Below are positions 24,099 through 33,015 of a stretch of DNA of 64,000 nt, in pieces. A program made the translations under genes and the position numbers. The DNA is from Gordonia polyisoprenivorans NBRC 16320 = JCM 10675. Lineage in GTDB: Bacteria > Actinomycetota > Actinomycetes > Mycobacteriales > Mycobacteriaceae. Every line of letters begins with the position of its first letter. Within the stretch, counting starts at the first letter, position 1. The notes under the pieces were generated by a model. It was given only the letters and a program-made list of their open reading frames with translations. It was not told the DNA's origin and ran no database searches. Location: the NCBI RefSeq assembly GCF_000241325.1, contig NZ_BAEI01000031.1, positions 62,001 to 126,000 on the forward strand. Reading direction: 5' to 3'.

Positions 24099-26916
24099 CA
24101 CGACGAGCTCCTTCCGGATCGACGAAAACCGTTGTGGTGACCTCGACTTCGACCAGTCGATCACCGATTGGCACATCGAGGAGGGCGCCGATCCGCTCGC
24201 GTCCACCCTTGACCAGGGCGAGGGCGAACGGCCGACCGAGTTCGGCACTGCGGTAACTCGAGGTGACATGCCCGAGCATCGCGACCGGCGGTGCCGGCAG
24301 CGTGCGGTCGGCGCGGTGGGCGATGATCTGCGAACCCTCCGGGAGCTTCGTGGCGCTGTCGGTGGGCAGCAATCCCACCAGGTGCTTGCGGTTCGGGTCC
24401 TGATTCGACGGCCGGTCGAAGGAGCGTTTGCCGAGGAAGTCGGCCTTCTTCTTCGACACCACCCAGCTCATCCCGAGATCATGCGGGGTGACGGTGCCGT
24501 CGGTGTCCTGCCCGATGATCGGGTACCCCTTCTCGGCGCGCAGCACGTGCATCGTCTCCGTGCCGTACGGGGTGATGCCATACGGTGAGCCCGCGTCGAT
24601 CAGTGCACGCCACAGGGTTTCGGCGTACTCGGCGGCCACGTTGACCTCGTAGGCGAGCTCACCGGAGAAACTCACCCGGCCCAGTCGCACGGGGACCCCG
24701 TCGAAGGCGGTGTCGCGCCAGTCCATGAAGGCGAACGCCTCATTGGTGACGTCGAGGTCGGGGAATACCGCGCCGACGACCTCACGCGAGTGCGGCCCGA
24801 CCACCGGGAACGTGGCGACATGGTCGGTCAGCGACGTCGTGAACACCTGCAGATGCGGCCACTCGGTCTGATGCCACTCCTCCATCCAGTCCAGGATCTT
24901 CGCGGCGTTGCCGGTGGTGGTGTAGACGGTGTAGCGGTCCTCGGCGATCCGCATCACCGTGCCGTCGTCGAGGACCATCCCGTCGGGCCCGCACATGACG
25001 CCATAGCGCACCTTGCCGACCTTCAGGGTGCTCATCAGGTTGGTGTAGAGCAGATCGAGGAAGACCGGTGCGTCCGGGCCGGCCACGTCGATGACCCCGA
25101 GCGTGGATCCGTCGAGAATGCCGACTCCCGAACGGACGGCACCACATTCGCGCAGCACCGCCGATTCCATGTCCTCGCCGCCGCGCGGGTAGAACCGCGG
25201 ACGCTTCCACTGCCCGACGTCCTCGAAGATCGCACCGCGCTCGATGTGCCACTCGTGCAACGGGGTCCGGCGGATCGGATCGTAGAGGTCGCCGCGGTTG
25301 CGTCCGGCCAGCGCGGCGAACGAGACCGGCGTGTAGGGCGGACGGAAGGTGGTGGTACCGGCGTCGGAGACGTCGATCCCGAGGAGTTCGGCGACGATGC
25401 CGGAGGCGACGATCCCCGACGTCTTGCCCTGATCGTGGCCGGTGCCGATGGTGGTGTAGCGCTTGACATGCTCCACCGACCGCATACCCGCGCCGACCGC
25501 TCGCTCGACGTCGGCGACGGTCGCGTCGCGCTGCAGGTCCACGAAGGACGACTCCGGCTCCGACTGCGGCACAAGCCAGTACACGGCCGTCGCGGCCGGG
25601 GTGCGGTCGGCGGTGCGCGGTACACCGCGGTACTCGGGCAGCACCGCACCGAGGGCACGCAGCGCGGTGAGACCGGCCCGCCTGCCGTCGGTCAAACAGG
25701 AGCCGGTGGTCAACAGTCCGGCTGCGGCACCGGCAATATCGGTATTCGGGAGGGTGCCGGTGGGCAGGAAGGCGGCGGCGTCGGCGTCGAAGGCGATGGC
25801 ACCCCGCAGCTGACTCCACAGGTGCGCCGCCGGATTCCAACCACCCGACACCAGTACGGTGTCGCAGCCAATGATGGTGCCGTCGAGCAACTCCACGGCC
25901 TCGACGGACTCGTCGCCGATGGCGCGCACCACCGCATCGGAGGTGCGGAGGTCGATACCGAGATGTGTGGCGCGCTCGAGCAGATCCGACGAGACGTGCG
26001 GCCGCACGTCGACGAGGGCCGCGATGTGCACACCCGACTCGGCGAGGTCGAAGGCGTCGGCGTACGCGGAGTCGCAGGCGGTGAACACCACGGCTTCTCG
26101 GCCGACGAGTACCCCGTACCGGTGCAGGTAGTCGGCGGCGGCTCCGGCGAGCATCACGCCGGGAAGGTCGTTGGTGCCGAACACGATCGGACGCTCATGC
26201 GCACCGGCCGCGATGACGATCCGTTTCGCTCGGATGCGGTGCACGCGTTGCCTCGAGATCCGGGTCGCTGCCCCGAGAAGAGAGGACTCGCCGAGATGAT
26301 CCGTGCGGCGTTCCACCGCCAGCACGAAGCCATCGTCGTAGCCACCGAATGCGGTGGTGCGGACGAGTCGGGTGGTGTGCGGGTGTGCGTCGAATTCGGC
26401 GACCGCGTCGGCGACCCACGGGGCGCCGGGGGTGGCGCCCCCGGGTTCGGGGCGTTCGTCGACGAGCATGACCCGCGCGCCGGCGCGTGCGGCCATCACC
26501 GCCGCCATCAGACCGGCGGCACCGGCGCCGACGACGAGCAGCTCGGGATGGTGATGCAGCGAATCGTAACGGGCGGTGTCGATGTCGGCGGACAGCTTGC
26601 CCCATCCGGGGACGCCATGCGCGACGAGCCCGGGACAGAGTTCGATCATGGTGGCCGGCACCATCGGTTCGCTGTAGGGGGCGTCGATCCCGACCTGGGC
26701 GGTGGCATCCTCCGACCACGAGCCGGTGATCCCGCGGACCCGACCGAGATTGACGCTGCTGGTGATGGTGCGGACGCCGTTGGCCAGCAGTGCCGAGGCG
26801 AGCGTGTCGCCGGCGTAGCCGGTGTAGGTGACGCCGTCGAAGACGAAGTCGATGGGTCGGGTGCGGTCGATGCGGCCGCCGGTGGGGGTGCGGAGATCGG
26901 TGAGTGAGTGGGTCAT
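24091..26916 (-). CDS. soxA: Sarcosine oxidase alpha subunit
   Basis: A 941-residue subunit, normal for the family. The N-terminus (GVTYTGYAGDTLASALLANG) is the ferredoxin-like domain without an iron-sulfur cluster. An FAD/NAD Rossmann motif follows (LLVVGAGAAGLMAAVMAARA), then the KRIVIAAGAHERPIVFG region, and from about residue 560 GcvT-like folate-binding domains (VSFSGELAYEVNVAAEYAET, RAEKGYPIIGQDTDGTVTP). The holoenzyme converts sarcosine, folate and oxygen to glycine, methylene-tetrahydrofolate and hydrogen peroxide. ATG 26916 overlaps the soxD stop as ATGA. The frame stays open upstream, but the overlap and homology fix the start. Confidence 0.94.
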   Translation of the reverse strand: MTHSLTDLRTPTGGRIDRTRPIDFVFDGVTYTGYAGDTLASALLANGVRTITSSVNLGRVRGITGSWSEDATAQVGIDAPYSEPMVPATMIELCPGLVAHGVPGWGKLSADIDTARYDSLHHHPELLVVGAGAAGLMAAVMAARAGARVMLVDERPEPGGATPGAPWVADAVAEFDAHPHTTRLVRTTAFGGYDDGFVLAVERRTDHLGESSLLGAATRISRQRVHRIRAKRIVIAAGAHERPIVFGTNDLPGVMLAGAAADYLHRYGVLVGREAVVFTACDSAYADAFDLAESGVHIAALVDVRPHVSSDLLERATHLGIDLRTSDAVVRAIGDESVEAVELLDGTIIGCDTVLVSGGWNPAAHLWSQLRGAIAFDADAAAFLPTGTLPNTDIAGAAAGLLTTGSCLTDGRRAGLTALRALGAVLPEYRGVPRTADRTPAATAVYWLVPQSEPESSFVDLQRDATVADVERAVGAGMRSVEHVKRYTTIGTGHDQGKTSGIVASGIVAELLGIDVSDAGTTTFRPPYTPVSFAALAGRNRGDLYDPIRRTPLHEWHIERGAIFEDVGQWKRPRFYPRGGEDMESAVLRECGAVRSGVGILDGSTLGVIDVAGPDAPVFLDLLYTNLMSTLKVGKVRYGVMCGPDGMVLDDGTVMRIAEDRYTVYTTTGNAAKILDWMEEWHQTEWPHLQVFTTSLTDHVATFPVVGPHSREVVGAVFPDLDVTNEAFAFMDWRDTAFDGVPVRLGRVSFSGELAYEVNVAAEYAETLWRALIDAGSPYGITPYGTETMHVLRAEKGYPIIGQDTDGTVTPHDLGMSWVVSKKKADFLGKRSFDRPSNQDPNRKHLVGLLPTDSATKLPEGSQIIAHRADRTLPAPPVAMLGHVTSSYRSAELGRPFALALVKGGRERIGALLDVPIGDRLVEVEVTTTVFVDPEGARRDG

Positions 26917-27203
26917 CGGCGTGGCCCGGGAGCTGAGGTCGACACCGGGGCGGCGGCCGGCGTGCCGGTGAACCGGTAGGTCACGGTGTCTCGGGTGATG
27001 GTGAACCACCGTCGGCAACCGGCGCTGTGGCACCAGCGTTCGGCGAGAACACCTTTCGGGTTCGGACGGAAGAACAGATAGTTGGCCCACTCGTCGTTGT
27101 CGAGGGTCTGCGGCTGCGCGGGATACTCGACGCCCGCGGCGGCGCCGTAGTGGAACTCGGTCTCCTCGCGCGGCCCGCAGTGCGGGCAGGGAATCAGTTG
27201 CAT
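26913..27203 (-). CDS. soxD: Sarcosine oxidase delta subunit
   Basis: A 96-residue subunit with the SoxD zinc-binding pattern: CPHCGPREETEFHYG at the N-terminus and WCHSAGCRRWF near residue 60, giving three Cys and a His ligand as in the Corynebacterium enzyme. DNDEWANYLFFRPNPKG is the conserved centre. It lies between soxB and soxA, with a 53-base gap before it and an ATGA overlap after it. The C-terminal 20 residues are Ala/Pro-rich and not conserved. Confidence 0.94.
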   Translation of the reverse strand: MQLIPCPHCGPREETEFHYGAAAGVEYPAQPQTLDNDEWANYLFFRPNPKGVLAERWCHSAGCRRWFTITRDTVTYRFTGTPAAAPVSTSAPGPRR

Positions 27204-27256
27204 GGGGTTCTCCGGGCTTGTGTGGAGTCGATGGTCTGCGCTGGTGGGTCGGTGGG

Positions 27257-28573
27257 CTAGTGCGCCACGGCGGCCGCGCCGTGCTCGTCGATGAGTCGAC
27301 CGGTGGTGAACCGGTCGATGGTGAACGGGGCGTTGATCGGGTGCGGCGCGCCGGTCGCGATGGTGTGGGCCAGGCACCAGCCGACAGCGGGGGTGGCCTT
27401 GAATCCTCCGGTGCCCCAACCACAATTGACGAAGAGGTTGTCGTAAGGGGTGGCGCCGAGGATCGGGGAGGCGTCGGGGGTGACGTCGACGATGCCGCCC
27501 CAGGTCCGGAGCAGCCGGGCGCGGGCGAAGATCGGGAACAGCTCGACGGCGGCGGCCATCTGTCGTTCGATGATGTGGAACGCGCCGCGTTGGCCGTAGC
27601 CGTTGTAGGAGTCGACGCCCGCACCCATCACGAGTTCTCCCTTGTGGGCCTGGGAGACGTAGACGTGCACCGCATTCGACATGACGACGGTCGGATGGAC
27701 GGGTTCGAGGAGCTCGGAGACGAGGGCCTGCAGCGGATGGGATTGCAGCGGCAAGCCGAAGCCCAGTTGATCGGTGAGAGTGGAGGTGTGCCCGGCGGCG
27801 CACAGGGCGACGGTGCCCGCCCCGATGCGCCCGCGTGAGGTGTTGACCGCGGTCACCTTGCCGTCGGTGGTCTCGAACCCGGTGACCTCGCAGTTCTGGA
27901 TGATGTCGATGCCTGCGGTACTGGCGCTGCGTGCGAATCCCCAAGCGACCCAGTCATGTTTGGCGATCCCACCGCGCGGCTGGAAGGTCGCCCCCATGAC
28001 CGGATAACGAATGTCGGCGGAGGTGTTGACGATCGGGCAGATCTCGGCGACCTGCTTGGGGTCGAGCCAATCGGCGTCGATTCCGTTGAGCCGGTTGGCC
28101 TCGACTCGGCGAACGGAGTCGCGGACGTCCTGCTCGGTGTGTGCGAGGTTGAGAACGCCCCGCTGACTGAACAGGATCGGATATCCGAGCTCCTCTTCGA
28201 GACCCTCCCACAGTTTCAGTGCGTGTCCGTAGATGCCTGCGCTCTCGTCCCACAGGTAGTTGGAACGGATGAGGGTGGTGTTGCGGGCCATGTTGCCACC
28301 GGCAAGCCAACCACGTTCGAGGACCGCGACATTGGTGATGCCGTGATTGTGGGCGAGGTAGTGGGCGGTGGCGAGCCCGTGACCGCCGCCGCCGACGATG
28401 ACGACGTCGTAGGTGGGTTGGGGCTCGGGGTTGTGCCAGAGGAAGTCGGGGTGCTCGGGTAATCCGGCGCCGGGAGCGGAGCGAGCGGGCCGAGTGGAGC
28501 CGGCGCCGGGAGCGGAGCGAGCGGGCCGTGTCGGTTGGGCGCCGGGAGCGGAGCGAGCGGGGTCGGGGGTCAT
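27257..28573 (-). CDS. soxB: Sarcosine oxidase beta subunit with repetitive N-terminal extension
   Basis: A 438-residue flavoprotein subunit. From about residue 50 it is a normal Sox[21 protein letters not shown] binds [21 protein letters not shown] carries the histidine region where FMN is covalently held in this enzyme class, and [19 protein letters not shown] closes the FAD domain. Residues 5-40 are three copies of a 12-residue repeat, PARSAPGA followed by QPTR, GSTR or GLPE, encoded by a 36-base tandem repeat and absent from typical SoxB proteins. The start is 8 bases after the gbcB stop. The extension probably does not disturb the fold. Confidence 0.93.
   Translation of the reverse strand: MTPDPARSAPGAQPTRPARSAPGAGSTRPARSAPGAGLPEHPDFLWHNPEPQPTYDVVIVGGGGHGLATAHYLAHNHGITNVAVLERGWLAGGNMARNTTLIRSNYLWDESAGIYGHALKLWEGLEEELGYPILFSQRGVLNLAHTEQDVRDSVRRVEANRLNGIDADWLDPKQVAEICPIVNTSADIRYPVMGATFQPRGGIAKHDWVAWGFARSASTAGIDIIQNCEVTGFETTDGKVTAVNTSRGRIGAGTVALCAAGHTSTLTDQLGFGLPLQSHPLQALVSELLEPVHPTVVMSNAVHVYVSQAHKGELVMGAGVDSYNGYGQRGAFHIIERQMAAAVELFPIFARARLLRTWGGIVDVTPDASPILGATPYDNLFVNCGWGTGGFKATPAVGWCLAHTIATGAPHPINAPFTIDRFTTGRLIDEHGAAAVAH
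28466..28561 (-). repeat. 36-base tandem repeat in the soxB N-terminus
   Basis: The string GGCGCCGGGAGCGGAGCGAG recurs at 28466, 28502 and 28538, exactly 36 bases apart, with variable sequence between. It encodes three 12-residue repeats beginning [23 protein letters not shown] strings are common intergenic motifs in related actinobacteria, so this looks like such a repeat captured at the 5' end of a gene. Confidence 0.88.
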
Positions 28574-28580
28574 GGTGTCC

Positions 28581-29618
28581 TCAGAAATCGATGACGACGG
28601 GGGAGATGGGTTCGGAGCAGCAGAGCAGGATCTTGCCCTGCTCGATCTCGCGGTTGCGGATGCCGCCCTGATGGTTCATGACGACGTCGCCGGAGACCTT
28701 GGTGACCTTGCAGGAGCCGCACAGGCCGACGCCGCAGGTCGAGGGGAGGGTGACGCCGGCGGCCGCGGCGGCGGCGAGGATGCTGCTGCCCGCGGTGACG
28801 TTGACGCGGCGGGCGCGGCGGGTGAAGTCGACGGTGATGCCGGGGCCGTCGTCGTCGGTGGGCGTGGGCAGGACGAAACCGAAGCTCTCCTCGTGGATGT
28901 GGGCGAGACTGGCGCCGGATGCGATCAGCGCGGACCGGACGCCGCTGCGGAATTGTCCGGGGCCGCAGAGGAAGACCTCGCGGTCGGCGAGGTCGGGGCA
29001 CATGCGTAGGAGGGTGGCGGCGTCGAGGCGCCGGGGAGCGGTTGCCGACGGGTCGTCGAGGTGTGCACGGGTGAGGGCGAAGGCCACGTCGAGTCCGGGG
29101 TGGGCGACGGAGAGTTGTTCGAGTTCGGCCCGGAATGGGATGTCCTCGAGGGTGCGGGCGCTGTGGATGAATACGATGTCGGTGTGCTCGCCGGAGCGGT
29201 ACGGCCCGGACGTGGTGCCGTCGGTGGCGGCGCGGATCATCGACATGATGGGGGTGATCCCGCTACCCGCGGAGATGAACAGGTAGCGTTCGGCGCCTTT
29301 GCCCATGTAGCTGAATCGGCCGAGGGGACCGCTGGCGGTCATCGTCATGCCCGGTGTCATGTTGTCGTGCAACCAGTTCGACACGTGGCCGCCGGTCTTG
29401 CGTTTGACCGAGATGGACAGGGTGTCGGGGCGGGTCGGCGGTGAGGAGATGCTGTAGCAGCGTTGCACGGTGCGGCCGTCGATGGTGACCCCGATGGTGA
29501 GGAACTGTCCGGGGTTGAACACGAAGGTGTGGGGTTCGACGGCGCGAAAGGTGAACGTCGTCATGTCGTGGGTCGCCGGGGTGCGTTCGACGCAGACCAG
29601 AAGGTGTTCGTCGCTCAT
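28581..29618 (-). CDS. gbcB: Glycine betaine monooxygenase reductase component
   Basis: A 345-residue flavin and [2Fe-2S] reductase that passes electrons from NAD(P)H to the Rieske oxygenase GbcA. The FAD domain has [11 protein letters not shown] (RxYS motif), the NAD domain has [17 protein letters not shown], and the C-terminal plant-type ferredoxin cluster is [11 protein letters not shown] with the fourth Cys in LLCCSEP. ATG 29618 overlaps the gbcA stop (TGATG), so production is coupled. The order FAD-NAD-ferredoxin is that of GbcB and related class IB reductases. Confidence 0.92.
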   Translation of the reverse strand: MSDEHLLVCVERTPATHDMTTFTFRAVEPHTFVFNPGQFLTIGVTIDGRTVQRCYSISSPPTRPDTLSISVKRKTGGHVSNWLHDNMTPGMTMTASGPLGRFSYMGKGAERYLFISAGSGITPIMSMIRAATDGTTSGPYRSGEHTDIVFIHSARTLEDIPFRAELEQLSVAHPGLDVAFALTRAHLDDPSATAPRRLDAATLLRMCPDLADREVFLCGPGQFRSGVRSALIASGASLAHIHEESFGFVLPTPTDDDGPGITVDFTRRARRVNVTAGSSILAAAAAAGVTLPSTCGVGLCGSCKVTKVSGDVVMNHQGGIRNREIEQGKILLCCSEPISPVVIDF

Positions 29619-30961
29619 CAGGCGCTCTCCGGAATCTGTGACACCGGTTGCGCCACTTGATGTGTGACGCCCAGTGTGGTGCGCAACGCGGTGATGTACC
29701 AGTTGATGAAGGCCTCGACCTGGACCTCGGACGGGCCGTACGGGCCGGGAAGGTAGGCGGGGTCGGCGATGCCCTGGTGGGCGAGGGCGACGAGGTCGGC
29801 GTCCTGCTGGTTGGTGATCTCCCAGACGCCGGTCAGCCGGTCGAGGTCGTAGTCGACGCCTTCGACGGCGTCGGCGTGGACCAGCCAGGTGGTGCGGACC
29901 AGTGTTTGGTCGGGGGCGAGCGGGATGGCCGAGAAGAGCACGGCGTGGTCGCCGGTGATGTGTAGCCACATGTTGGGTTGCAGGTGCATCGAGAGGCGAC
30001 CGAGTCGGCGATCGGGAAGGGCGTCGGCGAGCGGGCGGGTGCAGGCGACGGTGCCGTCGAGGGTGAACGATTCGCCGGCAAGATCCATCGGCTCACGCTC
30101 GATGTGGAAACCGGTTGTGCGCGTGTCGAGTTGAACGATCCGATCATAGGGTAGTCCGCGTCGTCGCCACAGGTCGGTCATCTCGTCGGTGGCCTGACGA
30201 TATCGGGCGGTGGCGGGACGGAGCCGTTCGGGGATGGCGTCGGAGTCGGCGAAGCCCCAGATCGGGAAGAACACGTTGAGCAGTTCCGGATGCCCACCGC
30301 AGTGATAGCACTCGCGGTTGTTCTCCATCGTGAGTTTCCAGTTGCCGTTCTCGATGAGATCGGTCTGTTTGGCGACCTTGGCGTTCCCGAGACCGTGGGG
30401 TTCGAGGTAGGGCGTGACGATCGCGGCGACCTCGTCGATGTCGGCGGGCGGCTCGTCGGCGAGGCAGATGAAGATCAGCCCGGCGATCGTGCGGAGCGCG
30501 ACCGGCCGGAGTGAGAAGCACTTCTTGTCGAAGCCGGGCGCCTGCGCGTCGGCGAACATCAGCCGGCCGTCCATACCGTAGGTCCAGGAATGGTAGGCGC
30601 AGACGATGGTGCCGGTGCTGCCGTGGTCGTCGGTGAGCAGCCGGGCGCCGCGGTGCCGACAGACGTTGTGGTGGGCACGGACGACCTGCTCGTCATCGCG
30701 GGCGATGATGACCGAACTGCGGCCGAGATTCACCGTGAGGTAGTCACCGGGCTCGGCGATCTCGGCTTCGGTGGCGACGAAGATCCACCGCTTGGCGAAG
30801 ATCTCGTCGAGGTCGCGGTCGAACCACTCCCGGTCGACGTAGAACGGGGCGGGCAGGCTCTCGCCGACGACGCGCTCGTCGAGGAGCGCTCTGGCGGCCG
30901 GGTCGAGTCGGTCGGATTCGGCTCCCGCCTCGGCGGCGCCCGCGACCATGTTTGCGGTCAT
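29618..30961 (-). CDS. gbcA: Glycine betaine monooxygenase, Rieske oxygenase component
   Basis: A 447-residue ring-hydroxylating-type oxygenase that would demethylate glycine betaine to dimethylglycine with release of formaldehyde. The Rieske cluster ligands are CRH at residues 101-103 and CAYH at 121-124. The mononuclear iron site is TMENNRECYHCGGHPELL, with His220 and His224. The assignment to betaine rather than an aromatic substrate rests on the operon (gbcB, sox genes, dimethylglycine oxidase) and overall similarity. ATG 30961 is preferred; an in-frame GTG at 30997 is possible. It is first in the operon and preceded by the conserved block at 31076. Confidence 0.9.
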   Translation of the reverse strand: MTANMVAGAAEAGAESDRLDPAARALLDERVVGESLPAPFYVDREWFDRDLDEIFAKRWIFVATEAEIAEPGDYLTVNLGRSSVIIARDDEQVVRAHHNVCRHRGARLLTDDHGSTGTIVCAYHSWTYGMDGRLMFADAQAPGFDKKCFSLRPVALRTIAGLIFICLADEPPADIDEVAAIVTPYLEPHGLGNAKVAKQTDLIENGNWKLTMENNRECYHCGGHPELLNVFFPIWGFADSDAIPERLRPATARYRQATDEMTDLWRRRGLPYDRIVQLDTRTTGFHIEREPMDLAGESFTLDGTVACTRPLADALPDRRLGRLSMHLQPNMWLHITGDHAVLFSAIPLAPDQTLVRTTWLVHADAVEGVDYDLDRLTGVWEITNQQDADLVALAHQGIADPAYLPGPYGPSEVQVEAFINWYITALRTTLGVTHQVAQPVSQIPESA

Positions 30962-31075
30962 GGGAGATGAATGCCTCTCTTGGCCAGTGATTTTCACGTG
31001 GGAATCGATATGTGGATATGCGCGCCGGGTGGGCGGGCTCCGCGAACCACCCCAGCTACCGCATCAACGTCTGTA

Positions 31076-31117
31076 GTTGCACTATGCGCAACACCGCGCA
31101 CGTGATGCAACAAGTGT
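31076..31117. promoter_or_regulatory. Conserved regulatory block upstream of the betaine operon
   Basis: A 42-base block with 36 bases identical, without gaps, to 43361-43402 upstream of betB. It contains GTTGC-N7-GCAAC, then GCGCAC, then TGCAACAAGTGT. It lies 115-156 bases upstream of the gbcA ATG and in the same orientation relative to its operon as the betB copy. The SulP gene at 31249 shares the same spacer and may also be affected. Confidence 0.7.
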
Positions 31118-31248
31118 GCGGTCTATGGCAGACGATGTCAACCGCATCGGAGATGGCCTTTTCCGAGGCCGTCCGACTTGTCGGATCGAGCAATGTTGTG
31201 CCGGGCGCATGCCACCGATTTCGGTCCGCAAACCACTAGCCTGACGGG

Positions 31249-33015
31249 ATGAAGCGGGGAGCGCTGACGCGGCTGGTTCCGCCGGCATTGGCCGGCTATC
31301 AGCGCTCGTGGCTGCGGGCCGACCTGGTCGCGGGATGCACCCTCGCGGCCGTGGCGATCCCCGAATCGATGGGCTACAGCGCCATCGCGCATGTGCCGGT
31401 GGTTGCCGGTCTGTACACGATCATCCTGCCGACGATCGTGTTCGCGCTGATCGGCTCGTCCCGGCTGATGGTCGTCGGCGCGGACTCGGCGACCGCGGCG
31501 CTGCTGGCATCGGGTATCGCCGGGCTCGGTGTGGCAGGGCTGGTGCCGGACTCGCAGGCGTGGCTGCAGTGGGCGTGCCTGATCGCGATCGTCACCGGTG
31601 GACTGCTCGCGGTGGCCCGGTTGCTGCGCCTGGGATTCCTCGGCGACTTCTTGTCCACCTCGGTGCTCATCGGATTCCTCGCGGGCACGGGTGTCACCGT
31701 CATGACCGGCCAGGTCCCCGCAATGCTGGGACTGTCGAGCACCGACGGCTCGATCTGGTCGCGGTGGTGGGCGATCCTCACCCATCTTGGCGACATCAAT
31801 TGGGGAGCGGTCGGATTTGCCGCGGTCACCTTGGTCGCGCTGCTGGCGGGCGGGCGCCTGATGCCCCGTTTCCCGGCCGCCGTCGTGGTGGTCATCGGGT
31901 CGATCGTCGCCGTCGCGGCCTTCGGATGGTCCGCGCACGTTCCGGTGGTCGGGTCGGTCCACGGTGGCCTCCCGTCCTTCGGATGGCCGGGCGGAATGGG
32001 CTCGGGAGGAATGGGATTGGGGGAGATCGCGAAGGCCACCACTGTCGCATTCGGCTGTGCGCTGGTGATTCTCGCCCAGAGCGCTGCGACCGCACGCAGC
32101 TTCGCGCAGCGGCACGGGCAGAACGCCGACATCAACCGTGACGTCCTGGGGCTGTCGGGGGCCAATCTGGTGGCGGGCTTCTCCGGCACCTTCGTCGTCA
32201 ACGGCAGTCCCACCAAGACGCAACTCCTCGACGACCAACGCGGCCGCACCCAGGTCGCGAATCTGACGATGGCGGTGATCGCGTTGCTGGTGGTGGTATT
32301 CGCCACCGGTGTGCTGGCCCGTCTGCCGCATGCGGTGCTGGCGGCGATCGTGTTCCTGATCGCGCTGCGTCTCATCGATGTCCACGGGTTCGTGCGGATC
32401 TGGCGGGTTCGGCGGGTCGAGTTCGGTATCGCGGTACTCACCGCGGTCATCGTCGTCGTGTTCGGTGTGCAGGTCGGTATCGTCGCGTCCATGGTGGTCT
32501 CGCTGCTCGAACTGGTTCGACGCCAATACCGGCCCGAACGTTTCGTGCTGGGCGTCAGCGGTGGCGGCCGGCCGCGGTACGAGTCGGCGACGCCGGGCAG
32601 TCAGTCGCTGCCGGGCCTGATCGTGTTCCGGTACGACGCGGAGCTGTTCTACGCCAACGCCGGTCGTTTCTCCGACGACGTCATGCATCTGGTCAAGCAG
32701 GCGCCGGACCCGGTGCGGTGGCTGGTGCTCGACGCGTCGGCGATGACCGATGTCGACTATTCGGCGTCAACGGTACTCACCGATCTGATCGGCTATATCC
32801 ATTCCCGCGGTGCGCATTTCGCGCTCGCCGGTGTCGATCCCGAGTTGCAGCAGACACTGCGCACCGATGGGATACTCGCCGAGTTGAATCCCGACCACAT
32901 CTTCGCCTCACTCGAGGATGCGCTGCGCGCCTACCTGCAGGCGCATCCGGAGTCCGCGCCGCCCGGTTACGATCCGTCCGCGCTCGACCTCCCACCGGAA
33001 ACCCGGGGACAATGA
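31249..33015 (+). CDS. SulP/SLC26-family anion transporter with STAS domain
   Basis: A 588-residue inner-membrane transporter. Residues about 20-420 are hydrophobic with 10-14 predicted helices; AAVAIPESMGYSAIAHVPVV is the SulP signature near the first helix, and GFSGTFVVNGSPTKTQL is a conserved loop. The C-terminal STAS domain (about 445-560) includes VRWLVLDASAMTDVDYSAST. Family members carry sulfate, bicarbonate, or dicarboxylates; the substrate is unknown. It is divergent from the betaine operon, and its stop overlaps the start of the DNA ligase gene (ATGATG), a link with no obvious functional meaning. Confidence 0.9.
   Translation: MKRGALTRLVPPALAGYQRSWLRADLVAGCTLAAVAIPESMGYSAIAHVPVVAGLYTIILPTIVFALIGSSRLMVVGADSATAALLASGIAGLGVAGLVPDSQAWLQWACLIAIVTGGLLAVARLLRLGFLGDFLSTSVLIGFLAGTGVTVMTGQVPAMLGLSSTDGSIWSRWWAILTHLGDINWGAVGFAAVTLVALLAGGRLMPRFPAAVVVVIGSIVAVAAFGWSAHVPVVGSVHGGLPSFGWPGGMGSGGMGLGEIAKATTVAFGCALVILAQSAATARSFAQRHGQNADINRDVLGLSGANLVAGFSGTFVVNGSPTKTQLLDDQRGRTQVANLTMAVIALLVVVFATGVLARLPHAVLAAIVFLIALRLIDVHGFVRIWRVRRVEFGIAVLTAVIVVVFGVQVGIVASMVVSLLELVRRQYRPERFVLGVSGGGRPRYESATPGSQSLPGLIVFRYDAELFYANAGRFSDDVMHLVKQAPDPVRWLVLDASAMTDVDYSASTVLTDLIGYIHSRGAHFALAGVDPELQQTLRTDGILAELNPDHIFASLEDALRAYLQAHPESAPPGYDPSALDLPPETRGQ

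Noticed and set aside
24790..26907. 705-codon open frame on the plus strand opposite soxA
   Set aside because: It is antisense to a well-conserved gene, its translation is Gly/Val/Asp/Arg-rich with no domain, and such mirror frames are expected in high-GC DNA.
31138..32688. 516-codon minus-strand frame opposite the SulP gene
   Set aside because: The product is a low-complexity Asp/Arg/His/Gln sequence and the opposite strand encodes a clear transporter.
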